Below, piece by piece: positions 43,064-52,601 of a stretch of DNA of 64,000 nucleotides. The notes under the pieces are model-generated. The model was not told the origin of the DNA. It ran no database searches and saw only the letters and a program-made list of their open reading frames with translations. Position 1 is the stretch's first letter; every line of letters begins with the position of its first letter. A program made the position numbers and the translations under genes. The stretch is from Saccharopolyspora indica (lineage in GTDB: Bacteria; Actinomycetota; Actinomycetes; Mycobacteriales; Pseudonocardiaceae), in contig NZ_JAQGLB010000020.1 in NCBI RefSeq assembly GCF_027853965.1, positions 1-64,000 of the forward strand, read 5' to 3'.

Positions 43064-44094
43064 GGTCGATCACTGCGCCGCTCCTCAAGCTGCTGCTGTT
43101 CGCGCTGGTCACGGTGGTGCTGACCGGAGTGCTGGCGATGACCATCGCGGCGTCGACGTCCAGCTCCTCCAGCGCCTACACCGCGCGGTTCGCCGACGCC
43201 TCCGGGCTCAACCTCGGCGACGACGTGCGGATGGCCGGGGTCAAGGTCGGGCGGATCACCGGGCTGGAGGTCGTCGACGCCAAGCACGCGCTGGTGAGCT
43301 TCGACGTCGACGCGAATCGCCGGCTGCCGGTGGACGCCTCGGCGACGGTGAAGTACCGCAACCTCGCCGGGCAGCGCTACCTCGCGCTGGACGCACCCAT
43401 CGGCGAGGGCGACGAGGTGCTGCCGCCGGGCGGCGAGATCCCGCTGGAGCGCACCCACCCGGCGCTGAACCTCACCGCGCTGTTCAACGGCTTCAAGCCG
43501 CTGTTCCAGGCGCTCTCGCCGGAGGACGTCAACCAGCTCTCCGGCGAACTCGTCCAGGTGCTGCAAGGTGAAGCGGGCACGGTGGACAGCCTGCTCTCGC
43601 ACACCGCCTCGCTGACCACCACGCTCGCCCGCAAGGACGAGGTGATCGGCCAGGTGATCGACAACCTCAACACCGCGGTCGGCGCGGTCAACGCGCGCGG
43701 CCCGCAGCTGGGCGAGCTGATCACCTCGCTGCAGCAGCTCACCAGCGGGCTCGCCGAGCAGCGCGAACCGGTCGGCGAGGCGGTCGCCGCGCTCGACGAG
43801 CTGGCCGGCACCACCGGTGATCTGCTCGCCGAGGGCCGGGAACCGCTGCAGCGCAACATCGCCGAGCTCCAGCGGTTCACCACCGTGCTCAACGCCGAGA
43901 TGCCCAAGCTGGAGCACGACCTGCAGACCGTGCCGGAGCGGCTGAACGCGCTGACCAGGACGGTGAGCTACGGGAGCTGGTTCAACTTCTACCTGTGCCG
44001 GATGTCGGGCACCGTCGGGATCTCCGATCTCAACATCAAGATCCCGATCCTGCCCGCGCCGCCGTCGGAGATGCCGGAGAGGTGCCAGTCGTGA
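43060..44094 (+). CDS. mce4B: Mce-family sterol import protein Mce4B
   Basis: A 344-residue Mce protein with N-terminal helix LLKLLLFALVTVVLTGVLAM, MCE domain (DASGLNLGDDVRMAGVKVGR, VKYRNLAGQRYLAL) and helical bundle from ~130 to 300. The C-terminal NFYLCRMSG and IKIPILPAPPSEMPERCQS fit Mce B proteins. It overlaps mce4A and mce4C by 4 nt each. It acts with the other Mce4 proteins outside the inner membrane. Confidence 0.93.
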   Translation: MRSITAPLLKLLLFALVTVVLTGVLAMTIAASTSSSSSAYTARFADASGLNLGDDVRMAGVKVGRITGLEVVDAKHALVSFDVDANRRLPVDASATVKYRNLAGQRYLALDAPIGEGDEVLPPGGEIPLERTHPALNLTALFNGFKPLFQALSPEDVNQLSGELVQVLQGEAGTVDSLLSHTASLTTTLARKDEVIGQVIDNLNTAVGAVNARGPQLGELITSLQQLTSGLAEQREPVGEAVAALDELAGTTGDLLAEGREPLQRNIAELQRFTTVLNAEMPKLEHDLQTVPERLNALTRTVSYGSWFNFYLCRMSGTVGISDLNIKIPILPAPPSEMPERCQS

Positions 44095-45107
44095 AACCGT
44101 TGCGGGAGCGGAACCAGGCGGTCGTCGGGGTGGTGACGATCGTGCTGCTGGTGCTCGTCACCAGCGGCGCGTTCTTCGCCAAGGACCTGCCGGTGCTCGG
44201 CGGGAGCACCTACCAGGCCTACTTCACCGAATCGGCCGGGCTGGCCGCCGGGAACGACGTGCGCATCGCGGGCATCCGCAGCGGCGAGGTCACCGACGTG
44301 TCGCTGGAGGGCAACCGGGTGCTGGTGTCCTTCCGCGTCGACGACGCCGAGGTGGGCGACCGCAGCCGCGCCGGGATCGAGATCAAGACGCTGCTCGGCG
44401 AGAAGTTCCTTGCGCTGCAACCGGAAGGCGAGCAGGAGCTGGCCGAGCCGATCCCGGTGGAGCGCACCGCCGCGCCGTTCGACATCCCCGACGCGCTCGA
44501 CCAGCTCACCCGCACCGCCGAGGAGGTCGACGGCGAGCAGCTCGCGCAGAGCTTCCGGGTGCTGGCCGACACCTTCCGCGGTGCGCCGGAGCACTTCGGG
44601 GAGGCCGTCGACGGGCTCTCCGCGCTGTCGCAGACGATCTCCTCGCGCGACCAGCAGCTCAGCGAACTGCTGCGCAACACCAGCGGCGTGAGCCGGATCG
44701 TCGCCGACCGCGACGAGCAGGTGCAGCGGCTGATCGCCGACGGCAACCTCCTGCTGACCGAGCTGCAGCAGCGCCGCGGTGCCATCTCCTCGCTGCTGAG
44801 CGGCACCCAGAAGCTCTCCGACGAGCTGCGCGGCCTGGTCGCCGACAACCAGGCGCAGCTGCGGCCGACGCTGGACCAGCTCAACCAGCTGACCGAGATG
44901 CTGCAGCGCAACCAGGACAACCTGGGCCGCACCATCGAGGCGATGGCGCCCTACGTGCGCGGGTTCAACAACACCGTCGGCAACGGGCGCTGGTTCGACG
45001 GCTACATCTGCGGGCTGTTCCCGCCCCCGATCAACGCCGGGCCGCTGCAGACGAACACGACCTCCTGCGAGCTCCCGGTGCCGAGCCGACCAGTGGGAGG
45101 TGACTGA
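44091..45107 (+). CDS. mce4C: Mce-family sterol import protein Mce4C
   Basis: A 338-residue Mce protein. N-terminal anchor VVGVVTIVLLVLVTSGAFFA, MCE domain with SAGLAAGNDVRIAGIRSGEV and IKTLLGEKFLALQP, and a long helical segment (LSALSQTISSRDQQLSELLR, LVADNQAQLRPTLDQLNQLT). The ending has GRWFDGYICGLFPPPINAG. GTG overlaps the mce4B stop (GTGA). Part of the Mce4 hexameric tunnel. Confidence 0.93.
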   Translation: MKPLRERNQAVVGVVTIVLLVLVTSGAFFAKDLPVLGGSTYQAYFTESAGLAAGNDVRIAGIRSGEVTDVSLEGNRVLVSFRVDDAEVGDRSRAGIEIKTLLGEKFLALQPEGEQELAEPIPVERTAAPFDIPDALDQLTRTAEEVDGEQLAQSFRVLADTFRGAPEHFGEAVDGLSALSQTISSRDQQLSELLRNTSGVSRIVADRDEQVQRLIADGNLLLTELQQRRGAISSLLSGTQKLSDELRGLVADNQAQLRPTLDQLNQLTEMLQRNQDNLGRTIEAMAPYVRGFNNTVGNGRWFDGYICGLFPPPINAGPLQTNTTSCELPVPSRPVGGD

Positions 45108-46306
45108 TGTCCACACCGGACGAGGAAGAGCCGCGCCGGAAGTCGCCGCTGATCAAGGTGCTCGGCATCGGCAGCGCGCTGGTGCTGCTGGTCAGCGCCG
45201 GCCTGTGGTGGGTGTTCAGCGATCCGGGCAAGCAGCTGACCGCCTACTTCGACAAGGCCGTCGGCGTCTACGCCGGGTCGAGCGTGCGGGTGCTCGGCGT
45301 CGAGGTGGGGCGCATCGACGCGGTGGTGCCGCAGGGCGAGGTGGTCCGCGTCGACCTGCACGTCGAGCGGGACGTGCAGATCCCGGCCGACGTCAAGGCC
45401 GTGGTGGTGGCGCCGAGCCTGGTCAGCGACCGGTACGTGCAGCTCACCCCGGCCTACTCCGGCGGCCCGGAGCTGGCCACCGGCGCGGTGCTGGACAAGG
45501 ACCGCACGGCCACCCCGGCCGAGCTCGACGAGCTCTACAACAGCGCCAAGTCGCTGGCGGAGGCGCTCGGGCCGGACGGGGCCAACAGCACCGGCGCGCT
45601 GACCGACGTGCTCAACACCTCGGCCGCGGCGCTGGAGGGCAACGGCGAGAACCTCAACGCGACGATCCAGCGGCTCGGCGACCTGGCCGGAACGCTGCAG
45701 GACAACCAGGACGACCTGTTCGCCACGGTGGACAACCTGAACGAGTTCACCGCCGCGCTGGCCGCCAGCGACGGGCAGATCCGGGAGTTCAACGGCAGGC
45801 TTGCCGACGTCGCCGGGTTCCTGGCGAGCGAGCAGGACCAGATGGGTGCCTCGCTGAGCTCGCTGGCCGTGGCGTTGGGCGATGTCTCGGCGTTCATCCG
45901 GGACAACCGCGAGCAGTTCTCGTCCAACGTGGAGAACCTGACCGGTGTCACGCAGGCGCTGGTGGACCAGCGCCAAGCGCTGGGCGAGGTGCTCGACGTG
46001 GCACCGCTGGGCGCGACGAACTTCATCAACGCCTACGACGCGGCCTCCGGCAGCGTGACCGTGCGCGGGCACCTCAACGAGCTCACCCACCCGCCGATCC
46101 TGATGGTGTGCAAGCTGATCCAGCACAGCCTGCCGGAACCGGTGCCCGAGGACCTGAAGAAGACCTGCGACGAGCTGGCCCCGGTGCTCGACGGCAAGCT
46201 CGGCCTGCCCTCGATCGGCGAGGCCCTGCACCACCTCCAGCAAGGCGAACTCCCGCCCTTGCCGCTACCGCTCGTCGACGCCTCGCGCGAAGGAGGCTCC
46301 CAATGA
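45107..46306 (+). CDS. mce4D: Mce-family sterol import protein Mce4D
   Basis: A 399-residue Mce protein: anchor LGIGSALVLLVSAGLWWVF, MCE domain (AVGVYAGSSVRVLGVEVGRI, VVVAPSLVSDRYVQLTPAYS), a coiled helical region and the tail HLQQGELPPLPLPLVD. ATG is 1-nt overlapped with the mce4C stop. At its end, AGGAGG at 46291 and ATG at 46303 look like the start signals of a further gene, but the next real mce gene begins 250 nt later; an inserted element lies between. See the entry at 46307. Confidence 0.93.
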   Translation: MSTPDEEEPRRKSPLIKVLGIGSALVLLVSAGLWWVFSDPGKQLTAYFDKAVGVYAGSSVRVLGVEVGRIDAVVPQGEVVRVDLHVERDVQIPADVKAVVVAPSLVSDRYVQLTPAYSGGPELATGAVLDKDRTATPAELDELYNSAKSLAEALGPDGANSTGALTDVLNTSAAALEGNGENLNATIQRLGDLAGTLQDNQDDLFATVDNLNEFTAALAASDGQIREFNGRLADVAGFLASEQDQMGASLSSLAVALGDVSAFIRDNREQFSSNVENLTGVTQALVDQRQALGEVLDVAPLGATNFINAYDAASGSVTVRGHLNELTHPPILMVCKLIQHSLPEPVPEDLKKTCDELAPVLDGKLGLPSIGEALHHLQQGELPPLPLPLVDASREGGSQ

Positions 46307-46539
46307 GGTTTTTCCAGGCTCGTTTTGCGTGGCGGTGCGGGTGGCGGAACCTCAGCGGTTCCCTGGCTGCGGGATCCCGTTCTTATGTATGTCCGATACA
46401 CGGCGAACGGGCTGTCCTCGCCAGGAAACCGCTGAGAACCCGCGGCGGTGCGAGCTGCGAGGGTGGGTCATGCGCCTCGCGGCGCATGCGACAGCTTCCG
46501 CGGCATAGCCGGTCGAGCGTCGCGGCTGCGGCCAGCCAG
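46307..46539. mobile_element. Inserted structured element within the mce4 operon (233 bp)
   Basis: All other mce4 junctions overlap or touch, but 250 nt separate mce4D and mce4E. The extra DNA is flanked by AATGA at 46302-46306 and 46540-46544, like a 5-bp target duplication. It contains a three-level nested hairpin: 46351-46366 with 46421-46436 (one mismatch in 16 bp), 46376-46382 with 46405-46411, and 46386-46390 with 46396-46400. A second perfect hairpin, CATGCGCC/GGCGCATG around TCGC, is at 46469-46488. I see no transposase, no clear terminal inverted repeats and no plausible gene. A MITE-like or REP-like element, or a small structured RNA, are the main options. Confidence 0.55.
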
Positions 46540-46556
46540 AATGAAAAGAGCTTCCG

Positions 46557-47705
46557 GTGAAGCGGTGTTCGTTGGTGGTGGTGCTGCTGCTGGTGTCCGG
46601 TTGTTCGGCGGGCGGGTTCACCGGTCTCTACAACGCGCCGCTGCCCGGCGGCGCCGAGCTGGGCGACCGGCCGTACCGGGTCAGCGCGCAGTTCGCCGAC
46701 GTGCTCGACCTGGTGCCGCAGTCCAGCGTGAAGGTCAACGACGTGCCGGTCGGCCGGGTGGAGCGCATCGAGCTCGGCCCGGACAACACCACTGCGCTGG
46801 TGTCGATGTCGGTCAACGGCGACGTCCGGCTGCCCGCCAACGCCGATGCCCGGCTGCGGCAGTCCAGCCTGCTGGGGGAGAAGTTCGTCGAGCTCGCCGC
46901 ACCCGAGCAGCCCGCGTCCGACGAGCTCGCCGACGGCGCGGTGATCCCGCTGGAGCGCACCAACCGCAACCCGCAGATCGAGGAGGTGCTCGGCGCGCTG
47001 TCGATGCTGCTCAACGGCGGCGGGGTGGCGCAGCTGCAGGACATCGTGAAGGAGCTGAACAAGGCCTTCACCGGCAACGAGGCGGAGATCCGCTCGCTGC
47101 TGGGCAACCTGGACGAGACGGTGTCCAGGTTGGACGGTCAGCGGGAGGACATCACCCGCGCCATCGACGGGCTCGGCCGGTTGTCCACGACGCTGCGCGA
47201 GCAGACCGGCACCGTCTCGGCCGCGCTCGACGGCATCGGGCCGGGGTTGCAGGTGCTCAACGAGCAGCGCGGTCAGCTGGTGTCGATGCTGGAATCGCTG
47301 GACCGGCTCTCCGGCGTCGCGGTCGACACCGTCAACCGCAGCAGGGAGGACATGCTCGCCGACCTGCACGCGCTCGCGCCCACCCTGCAGAAGCTCGCCG
47401 ACACCGGTGACGCGCTGCCGGACGCGATCGGCTTCCTGGCCACCTACCCGTTCCCGGAGTACGTGATGAAGCCGCTCAAGGGCGACTTCGTCAACGCCGA
47501 CGTCCGCTTCGACCTGGACCTGAGCAGCATCGTGGAGAACCTCTCGCGCTCCTCCGGCCCGCTGATCCCGATCCCCGGCCTCACCGACGCCGGCCAGCCG
47601 GGCCTGCGGCCGCCGCCACCGGCCCCGGCGCTGCCGCCGCTCCCGCTGCCGGTGCCCGGCTCCACGCCGCCGCCCTCCGTCCCGCCGCTGCTGGGAGGCC
47701 AGTGA
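46557..47705 (+). CDS. mce4E: Mce-family lipoprotein Mce4E
   Basis: A 382-residue Mce lipoprotein. The GTG at 46557 gives a lipoprotein signal peptide VKRCSLVVVLLLVSGCSAGG with lipobox VSGC. The MCE domain has VPQSSVKVNDVPVGRVERIE and LRQSSLLGEKFVELAAP, followed by a helical stretch and a Pro-rich tail. Lipoprotein E and the fixed A-F order are standard for mce loci. Upstream AAAAGAG is a weak ribosome site next to the inserted element; translation coupling with mce4D is lost. Confidence 0.92.
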   Translation: MKRCSLVVVLLLVSGCSAGGFTGLYNAPLPGGAELGDRPYRVSAQFADVLDLVPQSSVKVNDVPVGRVERIELGPDNTTALVSMSVNGDVRLPANADARLRQSSLLGEKFVELAAPEQPASDELADGAVIPLERTNRNPQIEEVLGALSMLLNGGGVAQLQDIVKELNKAFTGNEAEIRSLLGNLDETVSRLDGQREDITRAIDGLGRLSTTLREQTGTVSAALDGIGPGLQVLNEQRGQLVSMLESLDRLSGVAVDTVNRSREDMLADLHALAPTLQKLADTGDALPDAIGFLATYPFPEYVMKPLKGDFVNADVRFDLDLSSIVENLSRSSGPLIPIPGLTDAGQPGLRPPPPAPALPPLPLPVPGSTPPPSVPPLLGGQ

Positions 47706-48847
47706 TGTTCAGCCGCAAGACCAAGGTGCACCTGGCGCTGTTCCTGGTCCTGGCCGTGGTCGGCATCGGCTACACCGGTGGCCGCTACGCCGGGCTGGAC
47801 CGGCTCGTCGGCGGCAACGGCTACTCGGTCACCGTGCAGCTGGCGGACTCCGGCGGGCTGTTCACCAACTCCGAGGTCACCTACCGGGGCGTGGCGGTCG
47901 GCCGGGTCACCGCGATGCGGCTCACCGAGACCGGCCTCGAAGCCGAACTGCACATCGACGACTCCGCCCCGCAGATCCCGGCCGACACCCGCGCGGTGGT
48001 GGCCAACCGGTCCGCGGTCGGCGAGCAGTACCTGGATCTGCGGCCGGAGCGCGAAGGCGGCCCGTACCTGGCGAGCGGGGCCGTGGTCGCCCAGGACCGC
48101 ACGGCCGTGCCGCTGCCGCCGGAATCGCTGCTGGTCGACCTCGACCGGCTGGTGGGCAGCGTGCCGGTCGACGACCTGCGCACGGTCGTCGACGAGGTCG
48201 GCACCGCATTCGAGGGCTCCGGCGCGCACCTGCAGCGGCTGCTGGACGCGACCAGCTCGGTGACCGCCGCGGCCGAGCAGCACCTGCCGCAGACCACCTC
48301 GCTGCTCGCCAACAGCGACGTCGTGCTGCGCACCCAGCAGCAGCAGGCCGAGGAGATCGTGTCCTTCAGCCAGGGCCTGCGCGAGATCTCCGGGCAGCTC
48401 AAGGAATCCGACCCGGACCTGCGCGGCATCATCCGCGACGCGCCCGCGGCCGGGCAGGAGGTCCAGGCGCTGCTCGACAGCGCGGGCACCGACTTCGGCG
48501 TGGTCGCGGCGAACATGCTGACCACGATGAAGATCACCGAGGTGCGCACCGAGGGCATGGAGCAGCTGCTGGTGGCCCTGCCGGTGATCTCGGCGTTCTC
48601 GCACACGCTGGCCCCGGACGGCACCGGTCACCTCGGGCTGGTCCTGAACTTCTTCAACCCGATCGCCTGCACCCGCGGCTACGAGGACACGCCCCGCCGC
48701 CCGGGCAGCGAAACGGCACCGGGCCCGATCAACGAGGACCTGCACTGCGCCGAACCGCCGGGCAGCGTGATCAGCGTCCGGGGCTCCCAGAACGCCCCGC
48801 GCCAGCCGATCCCGGACCCGGTGCCCGCCCCGCCGCCGTTCAGGTGA
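47705..48847 (+). CDS. mce4F: Mce-family sterol import protein Mce4F
   Basis: A 380-residue Mce protein: N-terminal anchor VHLALFLVLAVVGIGYTGG, MCE domain (SGGLFTNSEVTYRGVAVGRV, VVANRSAVGEQYLDLRPE) and a helical middle, with a cysteine-containing tail (NFFNPIACTRGY). ATG at 47705 is 6 nt after GGGAGG and touches the mce4E stop; GTG 47702 is an alternative. It is the last gene of the operon. Its stop is 1 nt from the stop of the convergent WD40 gene and no terminator is visible between them. No mas/accessory mce genes follow. Confidence 0.92.
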   Translation: MFSRKTKVHLALFLVLAVVGIGYTGGRYAGLDRLVGGNGYSVTVQLADSGGLFTNSEVTYRGVAVGRVTAMRLTETGLEAELHIDDSAPQIPADTRAVVANRSAVGEQYLDLRPEREGGPYLASGAVVAQDRTAVPLPPESLLVDLDRLVGSVPVDDLRTVVDEVGTAFEGSGAHLQRLLDATSSVTAAAEQHLPQTTSLLANSDVVLRTQQQQAEEIVSFSQGLREISGQLKESDPDLRGIIRDAPAAGQEVQALLDSAGTDFGVVAANMLTTMKITEVRTEGMEQLLVALPVISAFSHTLAPDGTGHLGLVLNFFNPIACTRGYEDTPRRPGSETAPGPINEDLHCAEPPGSVISVRGSQNAPRQPIPDPVPAPPPFR

Positions 48848-48848
48848 G

Positions 48849-51800
48849 TCAGGACGGTTGGCAGGGCGGGTCGAACGCCAGCTCGGGGGAGACGTACTTG
48901 CGCCACTCCTCCTCGGTCAGGACGTTGTCGTTGGTGACGGCGCAGACGCGGTTCGAGGCGAAGCCCGGATCCAGGTTCCACAGCTGCACCGACTGGTCGT
49001 GGCTGCCGGTGGCCAGCGTGGTGTTGGACCTGAAGGCCAGGCCCCACACCGCGTCGGTGTGGCCGGTGAAGGGCTGGCCGAGCGGTTTCGGGTTGGCCGG
49101 ATCGGAGACGTCCCAGAACCGCACTGCGCCGTCGTTGTCCGAGCTGGCCATGGTGCGGCCGTCCGGGGTGAAGGCCACTGCCGTCACGAAGTTCGTGTGG
49201 CCGGTCAGGGGCTGCCCCAGCAGTTCGGCGTTCGCCGGGTCGGAGACGTCCCACAGCCGCACCTTCAGGTCGTATCCGGTGGTGGCCAGGAGATCATCGG
49301 TGGGGCCGAAGGCCACCGATTGCACGCTGCCTCCCTCGCTGCTGATCAGCGGCAGAGCTGTCGGCCGTGCCGGGTCGGTGATGTCCAGGAACCGGACCGC
49401 GTCGTCGCCTCCCACGGCCAGTTTGCGGTTGTCCGCGCTGAACGCGACCGAATGCGCTTTCTCGCTGCCGATGGGGAAGGGGCCTCCGAGCTGTTCCGGG
49501 TGAGCCGGGTCGGCGACGTTCCAGAGCTGGACCGTCCCGTTCTCCCGCGCCCCGGCCAGGATTCTCCCGTTCGGGCTGAACTCGACGGACCACAGTGGAC
49601 TGGGGTCACCGGCCAAGGCCTGCCCGGCCACCGGGTGCGCTGGCCTGGAGACGTCCCACAACCGCACGGTGCCATCGACGTCCGCGCTGGCCAGCGTGCG
49701 CCTGTCGGGGCTGAACGCCACCGACCACACGGCGTCGGTGTGGCCGGTGAGGGGTTCGCCCAGCGGTGCCGGGCGGGTGCCGGTGGAAACGTCCCACAAC
49801 CGCACGGTCTGGTCATCGCCGCCGCTGGCCAGCGTGCGCCCGTCCGGGCTGAACGCCACCGATCTGACGAAGTGGGTGTGGCCGGTCAGCAGGGTGCGCG
49901 GCAGGTGCCACACCCGGATCGTGCCGTCGTTGCTGCTGCTCGCCAGCGCGTTGCCGTCGGGGCTGAACGCCACCGAGCTCACGTAGTTGCCGTGCCCGCT
50001 CAGCGGTTCGCCCAGGGCCACCGGGTAGGCGGGATCGGAGATGTTCCACAACCGGATGGTCCGGTCGACACCGGCGCTGGCCAGCACCCGCCCGTCAGGG
50101 CTGAAGGCCACCGAGAACACCGGGCCGGTGTGTCCGGTCATCGCCCGGTCCAGCAGCACGGGCTGCGCGGGATCGGAAACGTTCCACAGCAGCGTCTTCT
50201 TGTCATCGCTGGACGCGGCCAGGAGCCGCCCGTCCGGGCTGAACACCGCGGACTGGACGTTGCCGTTGTGGCCGTCGAGGTTCTTGCCCAGTGGCGCCGG
50301 ATTGGCGGGATCGGCGACGTTCCACAGCAACAGCAGCCCGTCTTTCCCGGCAGTGGCGAGCGTGCGGCCGTCGGGGCTGAACGAAGCGGAAGCGAGGTAT
50401 CCGGAGTACCCGCTGGAGAGAGTTCCCAAGATCACTGGACGCGCCGGGTCGGCGACGTTCCACAACCGCGCCGTGCCGTTCTCCCCCGTGGTGGCCAGCG
50501 TGCGCCCGTCCGGGCTGAACGCCACGTCCGAGATCTCGCCGATCTGGTCCGTCAGCGGCTGGCCGAGGAGAACGGGATGCGCCGGGTCCGCGACGTTCCA
50601 CAGCCGGACCGCGCCGTCGTTGCTCCCGGAGGCGAGGGTGCGCCCGTCCGGGCTGAACGCCGTCTGCGTCGACGTATCGGTGTGCCCGGTCAGCGGCGGC
50701 CCGAGCGGCGCGGGACGAGCGGGATCGGAGAGGTTCCACAGCCGCACCGTCTTGTCCTCACCGGTGCTGGCGAGGGTGCGCCCGTCCGGGCTGTAGGTCA
50801 CCGAGCCCACCCGGCCGGAGTGGCCGGTCAGCAGCGACGAGAGCGGGGTGTTCTCGGCGGCGACGAGGCTCATCCGGACGTCGGGGTCGTCCGGGCGCAT
50901 GTGGCTGGCGGTGAGGTTCAGCTTGGCCGACAGGGACACGTCGACGTCCTGCAGGCGATCGGCCTGCGCCGTGACCTGGTTGAAGACGGCCTTGTCGCGC
51001 TGCCGGAAGGCGTCCGCCGCCGCGAGCGTCGCGACCAGGGCGAGCACGCCGACCAGCGCGACCGCCGTGTAGCCCGCACCGGTGAGCAAGCGCTTCCGCC
51101 GGGCGGATGCGCTGAGGAACGCCGAGGCCAGCGTGTTCGCCTCGCCCTGATGCGCCCTGCTCCACGCGCGGGCGTCGTCGAGCCGCTTTCCCCGGTACAG
51201 CAGGGCAGGGCTGCGCCCGTCGCGATCCCAGGCGGTGGCGTCCTCGTCGAGCGCCTGGCGGATCAGGTTGCCGGACCGGTCGTCGTCGATCCAGCGGCGC
51301 AGCCGGGGCCAGGCGCGGAGCAGGACCTCGTGGGTGATCTCGACGGTGTCCTGCTGCTGGGTGAGCAGGCGGGCCCGGGTGAACCTCTCCAGCACGTCCC
51401 GCGCGATCTGCTGATCGGGCAGATCGGCCAGCAGCTCGGAGCGGGACATCCGCCTGCGGGTGTCCTCGGTGCCGTCGCCGATCTTGACCAGCCGCAGGAG
51501 CAGGGTCCGCGCGGCATGCTGCTCGGTGGAGAGGAGCGCGTCGTACACACCGTCGGCGGTGGTCGCCACCGCGTGCTGGATCCCGCCCGTTCTGCCGTAT
51601 CCGGCGACGGTGAGCTGATCGCCTTCGCGCACCTGCCAGGTGACCCGCAGCGCGTGGGCCAGCAGCGGCAGTCGCCCGGCCTCGTACCCGGCTGCGTCGT
51701 CGTCGGGCACGCCGAGATCGCGCAGCAGGATGCTGACCAGCGCTTCTTCGACTCCCAGGCGCGCCCTCCGCGCCGGGAAGACGATCGCTTGGCGCAGTTC

Positions 51801-52601
51801 CAGCCGGCTCATCGGGCCGACGACGACCTGCCCGTTCTGCAACGCGTCGCGCAGCTGGGGGTGGTCGGTGCACTGCGCGTAGAAGTCGGCGCGCAGCGCG
51901 TAGACCACCAGCGCGGTCGGGGCTCCGCCGCCCGGCCCTGGTTGGGCGAGGTGCGAGAGCAGCGCGAGGAAGCGCTGCCGTTCCGCCACGTCGGTGCACA
52001 TCGTGAACAGCTCTTCGAGCTGGTCGACGATCACCACCAGGCTCGCCCCCGATTCCTCCCCGGCGGCCGCCCGTTCGCGCAGCGCCTCACGCAGGCGTTC
52101 GCCGAGCTGAACGGGATCGGTGAACTGCTGCTGGATCTCGTCCGGGTCGTCACCGATGAGACCGACGAGCTCGGCGGCGAAGGCGCGAACCGGGTCGCCG
52201 GTGGGGGTGAACAGCAGCCGGGGCCAACGCGCGGAACCCGGCAGCGCGCCTGCTGCGAGCATGGGGATCAGCCCGGCTTGGAGCAGCGAGGACTTCCCCG
52301 CCCCGGAGGGCGCGACGACGACCAGCGGGCCGTGCTCGTCCTTCCGCCGCTGGTCGAGGCGCTGCAGGAGGTCGGCGACGAGGTGGTCGCGGCCGAAGAA
52401 CCACTGCTGGTCCGCCGGGCCGAACGCCGCCATGTCGGTCGGGTACGGGCAGATGCCATCCGTCGGGAGCGCGCGGTGCGTCGACCGGCCCTCACGGTCG
52501 TAGAAGTGGAAGTGCTGATCGCGGAGCGACTGGAAGATGTTCGCGAATTCGGACGCACGAGCCGAGAGGTGGGGCGCTCCGGCCTTCTCGTCGGGCTTCA
52601 C
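48849..52601 (-). CDS. STAND NTPase with transmembrane segment and 14 WD40 repeats
   Basis: A 1250-residue protein. Residues ~62-300 are a nSTAND/NACHT-like ATPase: WFFGRDHLVADLLQRL, Walker A VAPSGAGKSSLLQAG, Walker B SLVVIVDQLEELF. A winged-helix part follows, then a hydrophobic helix (TGAGYTAVALVGVLALVATL) near residue 510. The rest is 14 WD40 repeats (LTGHTDAVWSVAFSPD, TVRLWDVS types), enough for two seven-bladed propellers, and a short tail WRKYVSPELAFDPPCQPS. Residues 15-31 (RASEFANIFQSLRDQHF) match the C-terminus of the overlapping upstream gene product. GTG at 52601 overlaps that gene by 4 nt. Probable sensor in a defence or death pathway. Confidence 0.9.
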   Translation of the reverse strand: MKPDEKAGAPHLSARASEFANIFQSLRDQHFHFYDREGRSTHRALPTDGICPYPTDMAAFGPADQQWFFGRDHLVADLLQRLDQRRKDEHGPLVVVAPSGAGKSSLLQAGLIPMLAAGALPGSARWPRLLFTPTGDPVRAFAAELVGLIGDDPDEIQQQFTDPVQLGERLREALRERAAAGEESGASLVVIVDQLEELFTMCTDVAERQRFLALLSHLAQPGPGGGAPTALVVYALRADFYAQCTDHPQLRDALQNGQVVVGPMSRLELRQAIVFPARRARLGVEEALVSILLRDLGVPDDDAAGYEAGRLPLLAHALRVTWQVREGDQLTVAGYGRTGGIQHAVATTADGVYDALLSTEQHAARTLLLRLVKIGDGTEDTRRRMSRSELLADLPDQQIARDVLERFTRARLLTQQQDTVEITHEVLLRAWPRLRRWIDDDRSGNLIRQALDEDATAWDRDGRSPALLYRGKRLDDARAWSRAHQGEANTLASAFLSASARRKRLLTGAGYTAVALVGVLALVATLAAADAFRQRDKAVFNQVTAQADRLQDVDVSLSAKLNLTASHMRPDDPDVRMSLVAAENTPLSSLLTGHSGRVGSVTYSPDGRTLASTGEDKTVRLWNLSDPARPAPLGPPLTGHTDTSTQTAFSPDGRTLASGSNDGAVRLWNVADPAHPVLLGQPLTDQIGEISDVAFSPDGRTLATTGENGTARLWNVADPARPVILGTLSSGYSGYLASASFSPDGRTLATAGKDGLLLLWNVADPANPAPLGKNLDGHNGNVQSAVFSPDGRLLAASSDDKKTLLWNVSDPAQPVLLDRAMTGHTGPVFSVAFSPDGRVLASAGVDRTIRLWNISDPAYPVALGEPLSGHGNYVSSVAFSPDGNALASSSNDGTIRVWHLPRTLLTGHTHFVRSVAFSPDGRTLASGGDDQTVRLWDVSTGTRPAPLGEPLTGHTDAVWSVAFSPDRRTLASADVDGTVRLWDVSRPAHPVAGQALAGDPSPLWSVEFSPNGRILAGARENGTVQLWNVADPAHPEQLGGPFPIGSEKAHSVAFSADNRKLAVGGDDAVRFLDITDPARPTALPLISSEGGSVQSVAFGPTDDLLATTGYDLKVRLWDVSDPANAELLGQPLTGHTNFVTAVAFTPDGRTMASSDNDGAVRFWDVSDPANPKPLGQPFTGHTDAVWGLAFRSNTTLATGSHDQSVQLWNLDPGFASNRVCAVTNDNVLTEEEWRKYVSPELAFDPPCQPS

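Noticed and set aside
46303-46560. Small gene starting with ATG at 46303 behind AGGAGG
   Set aside because: The reading gives an Arg/Ser/Cys-rich peptide over the hairpin DNA with no domain; the start signals look like leftovers or chance at the mce4D end.
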